A DNA stretch of 64,000 bases from Actinomycetota bacterium (GTDB taxonomy: Bacteria > Actinomycetota > Rubrobacteria > Rubrobacterales > Rubrobacteraceae), in the NCBI GenBank assembly GCA_902810695.1, contig CADDYV010000001.1, forward strand, positions 62,001-126,000, written 5' to 3'. A program made the translations under genes and the position numbers. This document shows positions 40,375 to 49,235 of this stretch, one piece after another. The notes under the pieces were generated by a model that was given only the letters and a program-made list of their open reading frames with translations, did not search any database and was not told the origin of the DNA. Every line of letters starts with the position of its first letter. Position 1 is the stretch's first letter.

Positions 40375-41220
40375 ATGTTCTGGAGGCATCGAGGCCACGC
40401 GTTGGATGAGCAGCTTGATGATGAGGGTTTCATAGCTTTGTCTGAACCTATAGAAGTAGACCGCGATGCGCCGCGTCCTGCGGCCATACTCCGGATCGTT
40501 GGCGAGTTCGAGCAGCGCGGCAAGGACGTGGTAGACCTCTTCGAGGAGGTGGAATCTCCCTACGGTCGGGCTGTGCTTCCGATCCACCTGCGCGATGAGG
40601 AAGGAGACCTCTTCATCGAGGTTCTGACCGTGCCTTGGGATGATTCGAGTTTTGAGGATGCGCTAAGGGCCGCAGCCGTGTTGCGGAACTCGCGGTACGC
40701 CGGGGCCAGGCTCGAACTTCTTAGCGCCTACCCCGCCCCCGAAGAGATGGCTTTTTTCTTCGGCCGATCTCCGGCAGCGTTGCTCCAGTTGGACCTTCTG
40801 CAGGAAGTCCGGGAGGACAGAGAGCCGGAGGCCCTCGCCGAGGCATTTAGGAAGACCGCCGCCCGCCACTGGGGGGTGGATCTGGACTACGACGCGAGAT
40901 GCCTGCCGCTGGTAGAGGAGCTTCTGAAGGTTCTCCTGCGCAAAGACGAAAAGCTTGCCCCAAAATCGCCGGTTCTGGATGTCTTCGTAGAGGGTTTGGG
41001 CTGCTATCTGGGTGAGATCATACGTAACAACGCCAGAGAGGCAGGCTCCTGGGATATGGAGCAGGGGAGCGAGGGAAACTGGACCATTGGATTTCGAACG
41101 CGTAGCGCGGACCCCATCAGCGAGGCCCGCGCCTTTTTGAACAACGGAACCGAGCGTTCTCTTTCTAACTATGTAGGCTCAGAACTCGAAGAGTTGAACC
41201 GCGACCGGAACTACTCGTAA
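40375..41220 (+). CDS. Hypothetical protein
   Basis: About 281 residues, unrecognised. ATG 40375 is favoured over 40354 because AGGGGGG (40361-40367) lies 7 nt before it; a TAAAAT box lies at 40327-40332. Soluble, acidic, mostly alpha/beta, with a C-terminal segment GLGCYLGEIIRNNAREAGSW resembling domains found in DUF3806/DUF6278-like proteins. I do not consider that match secure. It overlaps the 3' end of the glutaredoxin gene by 10 bp, convergently. Confidence 0.65.
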   Translation: MFWRHRGHALDEQLDDEGFIALSEPIEVDRDAPRPAAILRIVGEFEQRGKDVVDLFEEVESPYGRAVLPIHLRDEEGDLFIEVLTVPWDDSSFEDALRAAAVLRNSRYAGARLELLSAYPAPEEMAFFFGRSPAALLQLDLLQEVREDREPEALAEAFRKTAARHWGVDLDYDARCLPLVEELLKVLLRKDEKLAPKSPVLDVFVEGLGCYLGEIIRNNAREAGSWDMEQGSEGNWTIGFRTRSADPISEARAFLNNGTERSLSNYVGSELEELNRDRNYS

Positions 41221-41462
41221 CGCTTGCGCAGCTCCCGGATAATGTTTGTCGAATCTACCAGAACCTCATCACCAATGGTCAGAATCGGGATGGCCCGCTG
41301 CCCGGAGAGGCGTATAACCTCTTCTCTGCCGTCGGCGTCCGCGTTAACCGGTTCGTAAGGAAGATCCAGCCTGTCCAACTCGTTCTTTACCCGCCGGCAG
41401 TACGGGCAGTAGCTCCCCGTATATAGCTTGATGGGTTCTTTACTTGTTTGGGTTGCAGGCAA
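41211..41462 (-). CDS. Glutaredoxin-like protein (NrdH type)
   Basis: About 83 residues with redox motif SYCPYC (Cys19, Cys22), the cis-Pro loop AIPIL and a C-terminal VDSTNIIRELRK. The frame extends to 41519, but TTG 41462 has GGAGG (41469-41473) 6 nt upstream and gives the normal family length. It reduces disulfides, for example of ribonucleotide reductase or other targets; the partner is unknown. Confidence 0.85.
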   Translation of the reverse strand: MPATQTSKEPIKLYTGSYCPYCRRVKNELDRLDLPYEPVNADADGREEVIRLSGQRAIPILTIGDEVLVDSTNIIRELRKRYE

Positions 41463-41691
41463 AATCAACCTCCAAATCTGCGCTTGCAAGATTTTCCTTC
41501 CAAAATCCTCAACCCACATTATATCCTGGATCGTGGAGAGTCCTATACTCCAGGTTGATCAAAATAGATAACAGCTTCATAAAAGTTGCTGGAATAACCT
41601 GGCATCGCATGCTAGGGTTGATTCGTTTTGTTGGAAGGTAAGATGGGACAGATCGGGCCGAAGAGCTTGCTTACAGTGTGGAGGATAGCCG

Positions 41692-43401
41692 GTGAGTTTG
41701 AAGGATCCGCGGGGAGAGTCTGACAAAGTGAACCTCAGAGGGCTCTTCGGCGGTGGCTCGCGGACCGGTAAGGGTGGCGGATGGAAGGTACTTATTGGCC
41801 TTGTATTGGTCATCTGCGCGGCGGTTGTCGCTATCGTGGCTGCCGACCACTGGATCAACTCCGGCAGGATCTACCGCGGTGTCAAAGTCGGCAGCGTGGA
41901 CGTTGGCGGCAAGACGCCTGCGGAGGCCAGGAAAATCCTGGAGAAGAAGCGCGGCACGGGCGCGCTCAAGCGGATCAAACTCGACGGACCCAAAAAGGAG
42001 TACACCTTCGGCGCGAAGGAGATGGGCCTCAACCTCAACGTGGCTGCGAGCGTGGACAGGGCTTACGCCGTCGGACGACACGGTGGTTTCTTCGCACAGA
42101 TCGGCCAGAGGGTCCATGCGACATTCGGGACCGTCAGCGTCCACCCGAAGCTGAACTACGATCCCAGGGTGGCGCAGGCCAAGGTCGAGAACCTTGCCAA
42201 CAAACTGGACCAGAAACCCAGAGAGGCCTCCATCAATATATCCGGGGATCACGTCACGGTCGTTCCGGCCCGGAAGGGCTACCACGTGGACACCGGGGCG
42301 ACGGCGAACAGCGTGGACCGGGCGATAGCCAACCTGACTGGCAACGCCAGAATAGTGGGAAAGACGCTAAGTCCGCAGATTTCGACCCAGGCCGCGAGCA
42401 AGGCTGCGGACAGGGCACGCCAGGCGATGAACGGAACAGTGGTGCTGAAAGCGCAGGGCCATCAGTGGACGCTCTCGCCTGCGGAGATAGGCCAGGACCT
42501 CTACATCACCAAAGATGGCAATGATCTCCTGGTCCGCCTGAGCCAGGCGCAGCTCAAGAACAGCCTCTCCGACATGTACTCGACGCTCACGGTGAAGGCT
42601 GTCAGCGCCGACTACACCGTAAACGGCACCCAGGTTTCCGTTACCCCGAGCAGAACCGGGCAGGCCATACAGAGCAAAAAGCTCTACAACTCCATGAAAA
42701 CCGGAATCTTCCAGGGAGATCGCACCTACGACGTTCCCGTTGCCACGGATAAGCCCAAGCTAACGACTGCCAAAGCGGAGAGGCTCAAGCCTACGGCTTT
42801 GATCGGCAGTTACCGGACCAACTACATGACTTACAGCGACGATCCTGGCCGGGTTACGAACCTTCAGACGGCGGCCAACGCGATCAGCGGTCAGCTGGTG
42901 CCTCCGGGTGGAGTATTCTCGTTCAACCGACTGGCGGAGCAGTACCATTACCAGCCGACCAAGGTCATCGTCAACGGCAAGGTTACCCACGCAGACGGCG
43001 GCGGGCTCTGCCAGAGTTCCACCACCCTGTACATGGCAGCCAACTATGCCGGGCTGCAGCCCATCGAGCGACATCCGCACTACGCGGAGCTGCCTTACAT
43101 CAGGCCGGGCTTCGATGCGACGGTATGGTTCGGGGCTTTGGACATGAAGTTCAAGAACACCTCTCCCGGATACATACTCCTCGAAGAGTCCGTAAATACC
43201 CAGACCGGATGGGTTACAGCCCAGATCTACGGCAAGCCCACCGGCAAGCACGTGCAGATGTGGTCGAAGAAAGTCTCGGTCCAGAACACCGACAAGGGGC
43301 CGATAGACAAGTGGATCACCTACAAGAAAGTGACCCAGAACGGCAAAGTCCTCTTCGATGGCGTTTTGCACGAAGACACCTATAAACCCCTGGAAGGCTA
43401 G
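41692..43401 (+). CDS. VanW-family protein with PG-binding-type repeats
   Basis: About 569 residues. N-terminal cytoplasmic segment, one membrane anchor (about residues 28-50, GWKVLIGLVLVICAAVVAI), then two to three putative peptidoglycan-binding (YkuD-associated) domains of the kind GVKVGSVDVGGKTPAEARKI. The C-terminal VanW domain is at about 395-500 (NLQTAANAISGQLVPPGG, GGGLCQSSTTLYMAA). It is an extracytoplasmic, membrane-anchored protein; VanW function is unknown. GTG 41692 has GGAGG upstream. It ends 33 bp before the convergent RidA gene. Confidence 0.87.
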   Translation: MSLKDPRGESDKVNLRGLFGGGSRTGKGGGWKVLIGLVLVICAAVVAIVAADHWINSGRIYRGVKVGSVDVGGKTPAEARKILEKKRGTGALKRIKLDGPKKEYTFGAKEMGLNLNVAASVDRAYAVGRHGGFFAQIGQRVHATFGTVSVHPKLNYDPRVAQAKVENLANKLDQKPREASINISGDHVTVVPARKGYHVDTGATANSVDRAIANLTGNARIVGKTLSPQISTQAASKAADRARQAMNGTVVLKAQGHQWTLSPAEIGQDLYITKDGNDLLVRLSQAQLKNSLSDMYSTLTVKAVSADYTVNGTQVSVTPSRTGQAIQSKKLYNSMKTGIFQGDRTYDVPVATDKPKLTTAKAERLKPTALIGSYRTNYMTYSDDPGRVTNLQTAANAISGQLVPPGGVFSFNRLAEQYHYQPTKVIVNGKVTHADGGGLCQSSTTLYMAANYAGLQPIERHPHYAELPYIRPGFDATVWFGALDMKFKNTSPGYILLEESVNTQTGWVTAQIYGKPTGKHVQMWSKKVSVQNTDKGPIDKWITYKKVTQNGKVLFDGVLHEDTYKPLEG

Positions 43402-43434
43402 GATTTTGGATAGGCTACCGAGCCGCTGTTTTCC

Positions 43435-43902
43435 CTAGGTAGCGGCTTCCACCACCAGTTCCACCTCGACCGGGGAGTTCAGGGGTAGTTCGGCTACCCC
43501 CACCGCCGTTCGGGCGTGCAGACCATTTTCCCCGAAAACTTCTCCGAGAAAGTCCGAGGTCCCGTTCAGGACTTCGGGCTGTCGGTTGAAGCCGGGGCTG
43601 GAGGCGACGTAGCCGGCAACCCTGACGATGCGACGTATCGTATCCAGGCCCCCGGCTTCGGATGCTGCCGCAGCGAGGGCGTTGAGGACGCAAAGCCGGG
43701 CAGCATCTTTCGCTTCTTCCACGGTTACCTCGGCCTCTACCTTGCCCGTGCAAGGTAGCTGACCGTTCTCGAAGGGAAGCTGGCCCGCCGTGAAGATCCA
43801 GGAGCCAATGCGCGCGGCGGGTACGTAGGAGCCTGCGGGGGATGGAACCGCGGGAAGCTCGTAGCCGAGCTCGCGCAGCCGGGATGTCGGCGTCTGTGCC
43901 AA
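43435..43902 (-). CDS. RidA/YjgF family protein
   Basis: About 155 residues. The conserved imine-binding region appears as GSWIFTAGQLPFENGQLPC and the C-terminal RTAVGVAELPLNSPVEVEL. RidA proteins hydrolyse reactive 2-aminoacrylate-type enamines made by PLP enzymes. It directly follows the flavin reductase gene (2 bp apart on the same strand) and the two are probably an operon. Confidence 0.9.
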   Translation of the reverse strand: MAQTPTSRLRELGYELPAVPSPAGSYVPAARIGSWIFTAGQLPFENGQLPCTGKVEAEVTVEEAKDAARLCVLNALAAAASEAGGLDTIRRIVRVAGYVASSPGFNRQPEVLNGTSDFLGEVFGENGLHARTAVGVAELPLNSPVEVELVVEAAT

Positions 43903-43903
43903 G

Positions 43904-44398
43904 CTAGCGGAGCGCGCCCTCGTACTCGGTAGGGTCGTAGATGAGGGGGTGGCTCACGCCTAAAGTGTCTCCGGAGATGACCTCTCCTATGAAGATGGTG
44001 TGATCCCCGGCACGCGCGGTGTCCAGCAGCCGGCAGTCGAGGTAGGCCAGGCAGTCGAGCAGGAACGGCGAGCCGCCGGGCGTAACGCCGTAGGGCACAC
44101 CCTGGAACTTGTCGTGGTACTCGCCGCTGGTTTCGCCGAAGTGCGTGGCGACATCTACCTGGTCCTCGCGCAGGATGCTCAGGGCAAAGGTCCCACTCTC
44201 CAGGATGCGGTCGTGGGTGTAGCGATCTCCGCGTACGGCTACCGCGATGCAGGGGGGACGTTCGGAGGTTTGCATCACCTGGGAGGCGGTCATCGCGCTC
44301 GTATCCTGGCCGCGACGGGTAGCCAGCACGTATACCCCGTGGGTGAGGTATCTCATCGCGCCCTGTATGGAGTTGGCTTCGTGCGGGTCTCTTTCCAC
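43904..44398 (-). CDS. Flavin reductase-like, FMN-binding protein
   Basis: About 164 residues; GTG 44398 (behind AGGAGAG) gives the usual length, whereas the open frame reaches 44554. Features: YLTHGVYVLATRR at the start, TSAMTASQVMQTSERPPC and HDRILESGTFALSIL in the FMN-binding fold. It probably provides reduced flavin to a monooxygenase or acts as a flavin reductase. It precedes RidA in the same transcript. Confidence 0.85.
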   Translation of the reverse strand: MERDPHEANSIQGAMRYLTHGVYVLATRRGQDTSAMTASQVMQTSERPPCIAVAVRGDRYTHDRILESGTFALSILREDQVDVATHFGETSGEYHDKFQGVPYGVTPGGSPFLLDCLAYLDCRLLDTARAGDHTIFIGEVISGDTLGVSHPLIYDPTEYEGALR

Positions 44399-44489
44399 CC
44401 TGTTAACTCTCCTATGACGTTGCCTCTGCAGGTATTTTACCAGGAGCGGGTATACTCCTTGCCATGTTGTACGTTGCGGATGTTCTGGG

Positions 44490-45479
44490 GTGGATTTGAG
44501 CATCGAACTCGCCGGCGTCGGTGTCCTGCAGGCCGTCGTGTATCTGCTGTTCATCAGGGCTGTGGATCTCTACGAGCGAGAGTCCTTTTTCTACGTGATA
44601 CCGGTTTTCGTGTGGGGGTTTACGGTCGCGGTTATTATCTCCTTGCTCTTCGAGTCCGTGGTCGAATATACGCTGAGCGCGGTAGCGACGGCGAAGGTCG
44701 CGCGGCTGGTGACGGCGGTCGTGGGGGCCCCCGTGATCGAGGAGTGCGCCAAGGGGCTGGCGCTGCTTCTGGTGTTTGTGGTGTCGTATCTGGTGGCCCG
44801 TCATCGGGGTGCGATCGAGTTCTCCGGGGTGATGGATGGGATAGTCTACGGCTCAGCGGTAGGCTTCGGATTCTCCATCGCCGAGGACCTCTTCTACTAC
44901 GCTCACTTCGGTCCGCAGGCTTTTATTGTGCGCCGGATCTTCGGCGGGTTCGCCCATGCCGCTTTTACCTCTCTTACGGGCGTGGGGTTCGGGCTCATAC
45001 CCTGGGTCCGCAGCAGTTTTCTGAAGGTTCTCTTGCCCATCCTGGGGCTTGCCGGGGCGATACTCCTTCATGCCACATTCAACTTTACCGCCACGCTGCT
45101 CGGACCGCTGGCGTACGCTTTCCTGCTCGCCGTCGTGATCCTCTACGTCTTGCTGATCATCGTCTGGCTCGCTGTGGAGCGGCGGGTGATCCGCAACGAG
45201 CTGCGTGACGAGATGTACGATGGAACCATCAGCCCGGAGGAATACGCCATGATGCCAACCTACTTCCGACGAAAGGCCCACTACGCAAAGCTCGTCCTCT
45301 CGGGGCATTTGAGAGCCTGGCACAGGTCGCGCAAAGCTCATGCTCTCGCGGTAGACCTCGCCTTTACCAAGCGCCTCGCCCGGCGTACCCGCTCACCCTG
45401 GCAGCAGGACCGGGCGAACAAGCTCCGGCGCCGCATCTGGGGCTTGCAAGACGTGTCATCTCCCGGGGCCGGAGCCTGA
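44490..45479 (+). CDS. PrsW-family intramembrane metalloprotease-like protein
   Basis: About 329 residues with eight membrane segments. PrsW (M82) motifs are visible: APVIEECAKGLALLL (EE pair), FGFSIAEDLFYYAHF (second acidic pair), FGGFAHAAFTSLTGVGFG and LHATFNFTAT (His). It has a charged C-terminal extension of about 90 residues. In Bacillus PrsW cleaves an anti-sigma factor; the target here is unknown. Start GTG 44490 or TTG 44496. Its stop overlaps the likely CTG start of mobA. Confidence 0.88.
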   Translation: MDLSIELAGVGVLQAVVYLLFIRAVDLYERESFFYVIPVFVWGFTVAVIISLLFESVVEYTLSAVATAKVARLVTAVVGAPVIEECAKGLALLLVFVVSYLVARHRGAIEFSGVMDGIVYGSAVGFGFSIAEDLFYYAHFGPQAFIVRRIFGGFAHAAFTSLTGVGFGLIPWVRSSFLKVLLPILGLAGAILLHATFNFTATLLGPLAYAFLLAVVILYVLLIIVWLAVERRVIRNELRDEMYDGTISPEEYAMMPTYFRRKAHYAKLVLSGHLRAWHRSRKAHALAVDLAFTKRLARRTRSPWQQDRANKLRRRIWGLQDVSSPGAGA

Positions 45480-46060
45480 ACGCATCCGGGGTAATACTGG
45501 CCGGTGGTAGAAGCCGGCGGATGGGCCGCGACAAGCTGGACCTCGAAGTTGGCGGCGTGCCTCTCATCCGGCGTGTCTACGATGTCCTGGCAAGGCAATG
45601 TGAAGAGGTACTGGTTGTTGGTCCCGAGAGGTGCAGTGTACTCCCCGCGGAGGTCCGGTACGTCTCCGACCTGCGCCCGGGATTCGAAGGGCCGCTCGCG
45701 GGAATGGAGGCCGGGTTCCTCTCCGCGCAGCATCCACTGGTCTTCGTCGCAGCCGGGGATATGCCGTTTCTGCCAGAGAAGATGGTAGGCTACTTGCTGG
45801 GGCACGTCGCGCAGGGCGATCTCCGGGCGGCCATCCCCCGCTGGAAGGGGATACACCCTCTGTGCGCTGCTTACGAACGCGGTATCCTCCCGCTGGTGCA
45901 GAAGGTGCTGGATGATGGAGTGCGGGCAGTCCGGGGGATGCTGGAGAGCATAGAGCGGGTAGAGTATTTCGAGGAGGAACTCACGCGGTTCGGAGACCCG
46001 GATACTTTCCTGATGAACGTCAACACCATGGAGGATCTGGAACGCGCGAGATCCGGGTGA
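45476..46060 (+). CDS. mobA: Molybdenum cofactor guanylyltransferase-like (MobA), probable CTG start
   Basis: About 194 residues. The nucleotide-binding motif VILAGGRSRRMGRDK begins well before the first ATG at 45521, which would cut it in half. Upstream codons from CTG 45476 read LNASGVILAGG, the normal start of the family. CTG overlaps the prsW stop (CTGA), so expression is probably coupled, and no ATG/GTG/TTG lies in between. The middle has FEGPLAGMEAGF. It links GMP to molybdopterin; no other Mo-cofactor gene is nearby, so a related nucleotidyltransferase role is possible. Confidence 0.8.
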   Translation: MNASGVILAGGRSRRMGRDKLDLEVGGVPLIRRVYDVLARQCEEVLVVGPERCSVLPAEVRYVSDLRPGFEGPLAGMEAGFLSAQHPLVFVAAGDMPFLPEKMVGYLLGHVAQGDLRAAIPRWKGIHPLCAAYERGILPLVQKVLDDGVRAVRGMLESIERVEYFEEELTRFGDPDTFLMNVNTMEDLERARSG

Positions 46061-46644
46061 TACTCTCGCCGCTGGCAGGACTTTTTGGAGATCTCTGGCT
46101 GCTCACCTGTACGTACCGCAGCGGTTTTCCCGGAAAGAGCGGGCGGGCAGAGGTAGCGGTGGTGCTCGGGGCGCAGGTTCTTCGGGGTGGCAGGCCGAGC
46201 ACAACCCTCAGGGCACGAACGGAACACGCGGGACGGCTCTACGCGGAAGGCAGGGTTTCCCTGCTCATACCGACCGGAGGGGTGGGGGAGCATCCGCCGA
46301 GCGAGGCCGATATCATGTACGAGCTACTGCGGAGTCTGGGGGTGCCGGATGAGGCTATCCTGCGGGAAGACAGGGCTCTCAATACCTGGGACTCGGCGCA
46401 ACTGGTGGCAGAACTTGCGAGACGGAGGGGAATACAGGAGACGCGGCTGGTAACGGACCCGCTGCACTGCGTGCGGGCCGTGGCCGCGTTCCGGGAGGCC
46501 GGGCTGAATGCGGTTGCGGAGCCGGTGTATAGTAGCCCGATGTGGCGCAGACCCTGGTTCCGGCGGGGGCAGTTTATGAGGGAGGCCGCAGCTATAGTCT
46601 GGTATCGGGTATGGCACCGGGTAGGATCGCGCTTCCCGCGGTAG
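46057..46644 (+). CDS. YdcF-like (DUF218) protein
   Basis: About 195 residues. GTG 46057 overlaps the mobA stop (GTGA). DUF218 features: VAVVLGAQVLRGGRPSTTLRAR, the acidic DRALNTWDSA and VTDPLHCVRAVAAFREAG. YdcF binds S-adenosylmethionine; members such as SanA have envelope roles. The role here is unknown. Its 3' end overlaps the transporter gene by 34 bp. Confidence 0.82.
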   Translation: MILSPLAGLFGDLWLLTCTYRSGFPGKSGRAEVAVVLGAQVLRGGRPSTTLRARTEHAGRLYAEGRVSLLIPTGGVGEHPPSEADIMYELLRSLGVPDEAILREDRALNTWDSAQLVAELARRRGIQETRLVTDPLHCVRAVAAFREAGLNAVAEPVYSSPMWRRPWFRRGQFMREAAAIVWYRVWHRVGSRFPR

Positions 46645-47486
46645 CCGTCGGGGTCCTCGCGGTCTCCGCAGCGGCCGTCTTCATCCGGCTGGCGAACGCC
46701 CCAGCCATAGGGATCGCTTTCTGGCGCTGCGCTTTGGGCGTGGTGGTCTTGCTGCCGTTTGCCGCCGTGCGCCGGGAGCGGTTGCCGGACAGGCGGGTTC
46801 TGCTTGTCGGGGCGGCTTCCGGCGTGGCTCTGGGGGCGCATTTCGGGTTCTGGATCTCCTCGCTCAGCTACACGAGCGTGGCGGCCAGCGTGGTCCTGGT
46901 CAGCACCCAGCCGGTTTTCGTGGCGATCTTCGCCTACCTTCTGTTCCGGGAGAAGACCTCGCCGCTCTCTTTCGTGGGGATACTGGTTGCGATCGCGGGC
47001 ACGGCGATCATCGCCGGAGGGAGCGCCTCCTACGGCGGGGGAGCTTTTTTCGGAAACGTGCTCGCGCTTCTCGGGGCGGTTGCGGTTGCCATTTACGTCC
47101 TGATCGGGCGCTCCCTGCGCACCGGTGGGATGGGTGTGATCCCCTACGCGATCGTGGTTTACTCTTCGGCGGCGTTGATGCTCCTCATCGTCGCGCTCAT
47201 TATGGGAGTACGGCTCTGGGGGTACTCCGGGGAGACCTGGATGTGGCTCTTCGCCATAACGCTCGGGCCGCAGATTCTGGGCCACACGGCCTTCAACTGG
47301 GCGCTTGGGTACGTGGAGGCTTCCGTGGTCTCCGGGACGATACTCGCCGAGCCCGTCGGCTCCTCGCTTCTGGCGTGGTTGATCCTGCACGAAAAACCGG
47401 GCATTGCGACTGTGCTCGGCGGCATCGTGGTCCTCTCGGGGCTGTTTTTCCTGCTGCGAGGCCGCCCCAAAGAGAGCGTGGCCTAG
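46611..47486 (+). CDS. EamA/DMT-superfamily transporter
   Basis: About 291 residues with ten membrane segments arranged as two EamA repeats: VLAVSAAAVFIRLANAPAIG in the first and LGYVEASVVSGTILAEPVG in the second. Drug/metabolite exporter of unknown substrate. ATG 46611 is the start that gives the normal N-terminus, overlapping the DUF218 gene by 34 bp, so the two are coupled. Confidence 0.88.
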   Translation: MAPGRIALPAVAVGVLAVSAAAVFIRLANAPAIGIAFWRCALGVVVLLPFAAVRRERLPDRRVLLVGAASGVALGAHFGFWISSLSYTSVAASVVLVSTQPVFVAIFAYLLFREKTSPLSFVGILVAIAGTAIIAGGSASYGGGAFFGNVLALLGAVAVAIYVLIGRSLRTGGMGVIPYAIVVYSSAALMLLIVALIMGVRLWGYSGETWMWLFAITLGPQILGHTAFNWALGYVEASVVSGTILAEPVGSSLLAWLILHEKPGIATVLGGIVVLSGLFFLLRGRPKESVA

Positions 47487-47539
47487 AGCAAACATCTCAC
47501 AATCCCTCAGCATGCGATGGTGTATGCTCTAGCATCGAG

Positions 47540-48181
47540 ATGAGCAAGGTCCGTGAACCGGCAGAGGAAAGTTTGAGCCCGCTGAGGGTAGGAATTTACT
47601 ACGGCGCGATCGCCGTCGCCATCGCGCTCGTGACGAACCTGTATCCTCTCGTTCTGGACCCGTCGCGGGTCGAGGGTTGGATCCTGGCGGTCCTCGCCAC
47701 CTATGACTACCAGATTGCCCTGGCTGCGTATCTCTTTCTGGGGATTCTGGCAGCTCTTCGGGTGCAGCCCTCGCACGTAGATCAAGATGTTCCCCGCCGC
47801 TCGCTGATGCTGCGTGATGCAGTCCTGGCCGCGACTGTGGTCGCGGTGATGGTCGGCGTGGCGCTCTTCATAATCATCTTTCTCGAAGCCACAGTTTTCG
47901 CGGATGCGATGCGCTCCTACGCTCAGGGTGCGGCCCCGAAGATCGTCTCCTACATCAACGAGGCCCGCAAGATACTCAGCGACCCGCCCCCGCCTGCCCG
48001 ACTGGGGCCGACCAGGGCCGCGCTCCAGCCGCCGCGGATCTGGGATCTGGGCCGCTCCATCTTCAACGGCGTCCTGCGGGCAGTCATCATGGGGGCGATA
48101 GGAGCGGTTATAGGGGCGCTGCGCGGACGTTCCCTGCGGGAAGAGAATAAGCAGAGCGAGGGCGCCGGACAGCGGGCGTAA
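47540..48181 (+). CDS. Hypothetical membrane protein
   Basis: About 213 residues with four membrane segments (about 18-38, 55-75, 93-117 and 178-200), and a Pro-rich external or cytosolic loop (PPPPARLGPTRAAL). ATG 47540 has no strong ribosome binding site; a TATGCT lies 12 nt upstream, consistent with a very short leader. No family recognised. The open frame reaches back to 47243 inside the transporter gene, but that part is the shadow of eamA. Confidence 0.65.
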   Translation: MSKVREPAEESLSPLRVGIYYGAIAVAIALVTNLYPLVLDPSRVEGWILAVLATYDYQIALAAYLFLGILAALRVQPSHVDQDVPRRSLMLRDAVLAATVVAVMVGVALFIIIFLEATVFADAMRSYAQGAAPKIVSYINEARKILSDPPPPARLGPTRAALQPPRIWDLGRSIFNGVLRAVIMGAIGAVIGALRGRSLREENKQSEGAGQRA

Positions 48182-48233
48182 GCCTCGAAAAATAAGCGTG
48201 GGAACGTGCGGCTTTCCCGGCTGCGGACACCTT

Positions 48234-48267
48234 AAAAACAGCCCCGGCTCGCCGCGAACCGGGGCTG
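48234..48267 (-). terminator. Intrinsic terminator of the UPF0173 gene
   Basis: Minus strand: CAGCCCCGG pairs with CCGGGGCTG (48259-48267 with 48239-48247), followed by TTTTTAAGG (48238 downward). It lies 20 bp past the stop of the 48288-49013 gene. Confidence 0.85.
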
Positions 48268-48287
48268 CAGAAGCCAGGAAGACTTTT

Positions 48288-49013
48288 CTACGAGGCCAGA
48301 TCCTCGCCCGGTTTCATCACGTGGATGTTCAGGTCGGGAGCGATCTCGGCGGCGTGCTTCTGGAACTCTTCGGGGGTACCGGGCAGGAACGGGAAGGTTC
48401 CGTAGTGGATCGGAACCGCGTGCTTGACGCCCAGTAGCCTCGCCGCGTGCGCCGCTTCGAACGGGCTCATTACGACCCGGTCGCCGATGGGCAGCAGCGC
48501 GAGGTCCGGGTTATAGAGCTGCGCGATGAGCTGCATGTCTCCGAAGACGGCGGTATCTCCGGCGTGGTAGAGCTTGAAGCCACTCTCGAACTCGAAGACG
48601 AACCCGCAGGGCTCACCGCCGTAGACCGTCGTGCCATCTTCCTGGGCGATGCTGGAGGAGTGGAAGGCGTGAACCGCCGTCGCTTTGACGCCCCCGATTT
48701 CGAGCGTCCCGCCCTTGTTCAGAGGAGCGACGTTCTCGATGCCCTGGGTGCCGAGCCAGGAGACGATCTCGAAGTTTGCGACCACCGTTGCGCCGGTCTG
48801 CTGCGCCAGCGATACGGTGTCGCCCAGATGGTCGAAGTGGCCGTGGGTGACAAAGATCGTATCCAGCTCACCAACCTGCTTGAGGTCTTCCGGCGTCTGG
48901 GGATTTTGGGTCAGGAATGGATCTATGATTATCTGCTCGTCGCCAGCGGTGGTTATCCTGAAAGTGGCGTGTCCGAGGTAGGTGATCCTGGTTCCGCCAA
49001 GCATCTCATCCAC
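48288..49013 (-). CDS. UPF0173/UlaG-like metal-dependent hydrolase
   Basis: About 241 residues, MBL fold. Motifs: ITYLGHATFRITT at the N-terminus, VTHGHFDHLGDT (HxHxDH) and LYHAGDTAVFGDM. The family groups near UlaG-type lactonases and hydrolases; natural substrate unknown. Start GTG 49013 with GGAGGGAGG upstream. A strong intrinsic terminator follows. Confidence 0.9.
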   Translation of the reverse strand: MDEMLGGTRITYLGHATFRITTAGDEQIIIDPFLTQNPQTPEDLKQVGELDTIFVTHGHFDHLGDTVSLAQQTGATVVANFEIVSWLGTQGIENVAPLNKGGTLEIGGVKATAVHAFHSSSIAQEDGTTVYGGEPCGFVFEFESGFKLYHAGDTAVFGDMQLIAQLYNPDLALLPIGDRVVMSPFEAAHAARLLGVKHAVPIHYGTFPFLPGTPEEFQKHAAEIAPDLNIHVMKPGEDLAS

Positions 49014-49235
49014 GAGCTTGCCTCCCTCCTACTGCTTTCCTTCTCAACATTTGAAACGTAAATCAGCTTAAACATACCCTGCACGAAAGATGGAGAAACC
49101 CCAGGGCGTAAACTCCTGGCCCATCATTGCTTCACCGGGCGGTGAGCCTGCGACGTTCGCGCGGTCCGCTAGAATATCTCTGGTCCTTGTCTAGAGGTGT
49201 GGCAAGGGAAAAAGTTACAAGAAAAAGGGAGCCAC

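Noticed and set aside
43420-43446. Inverted repeat AGCCGCT/AGCGGCT as a terminator
   Set aside because: One arm lies in the last codons of the RidA gene and no T-tract follows either side.
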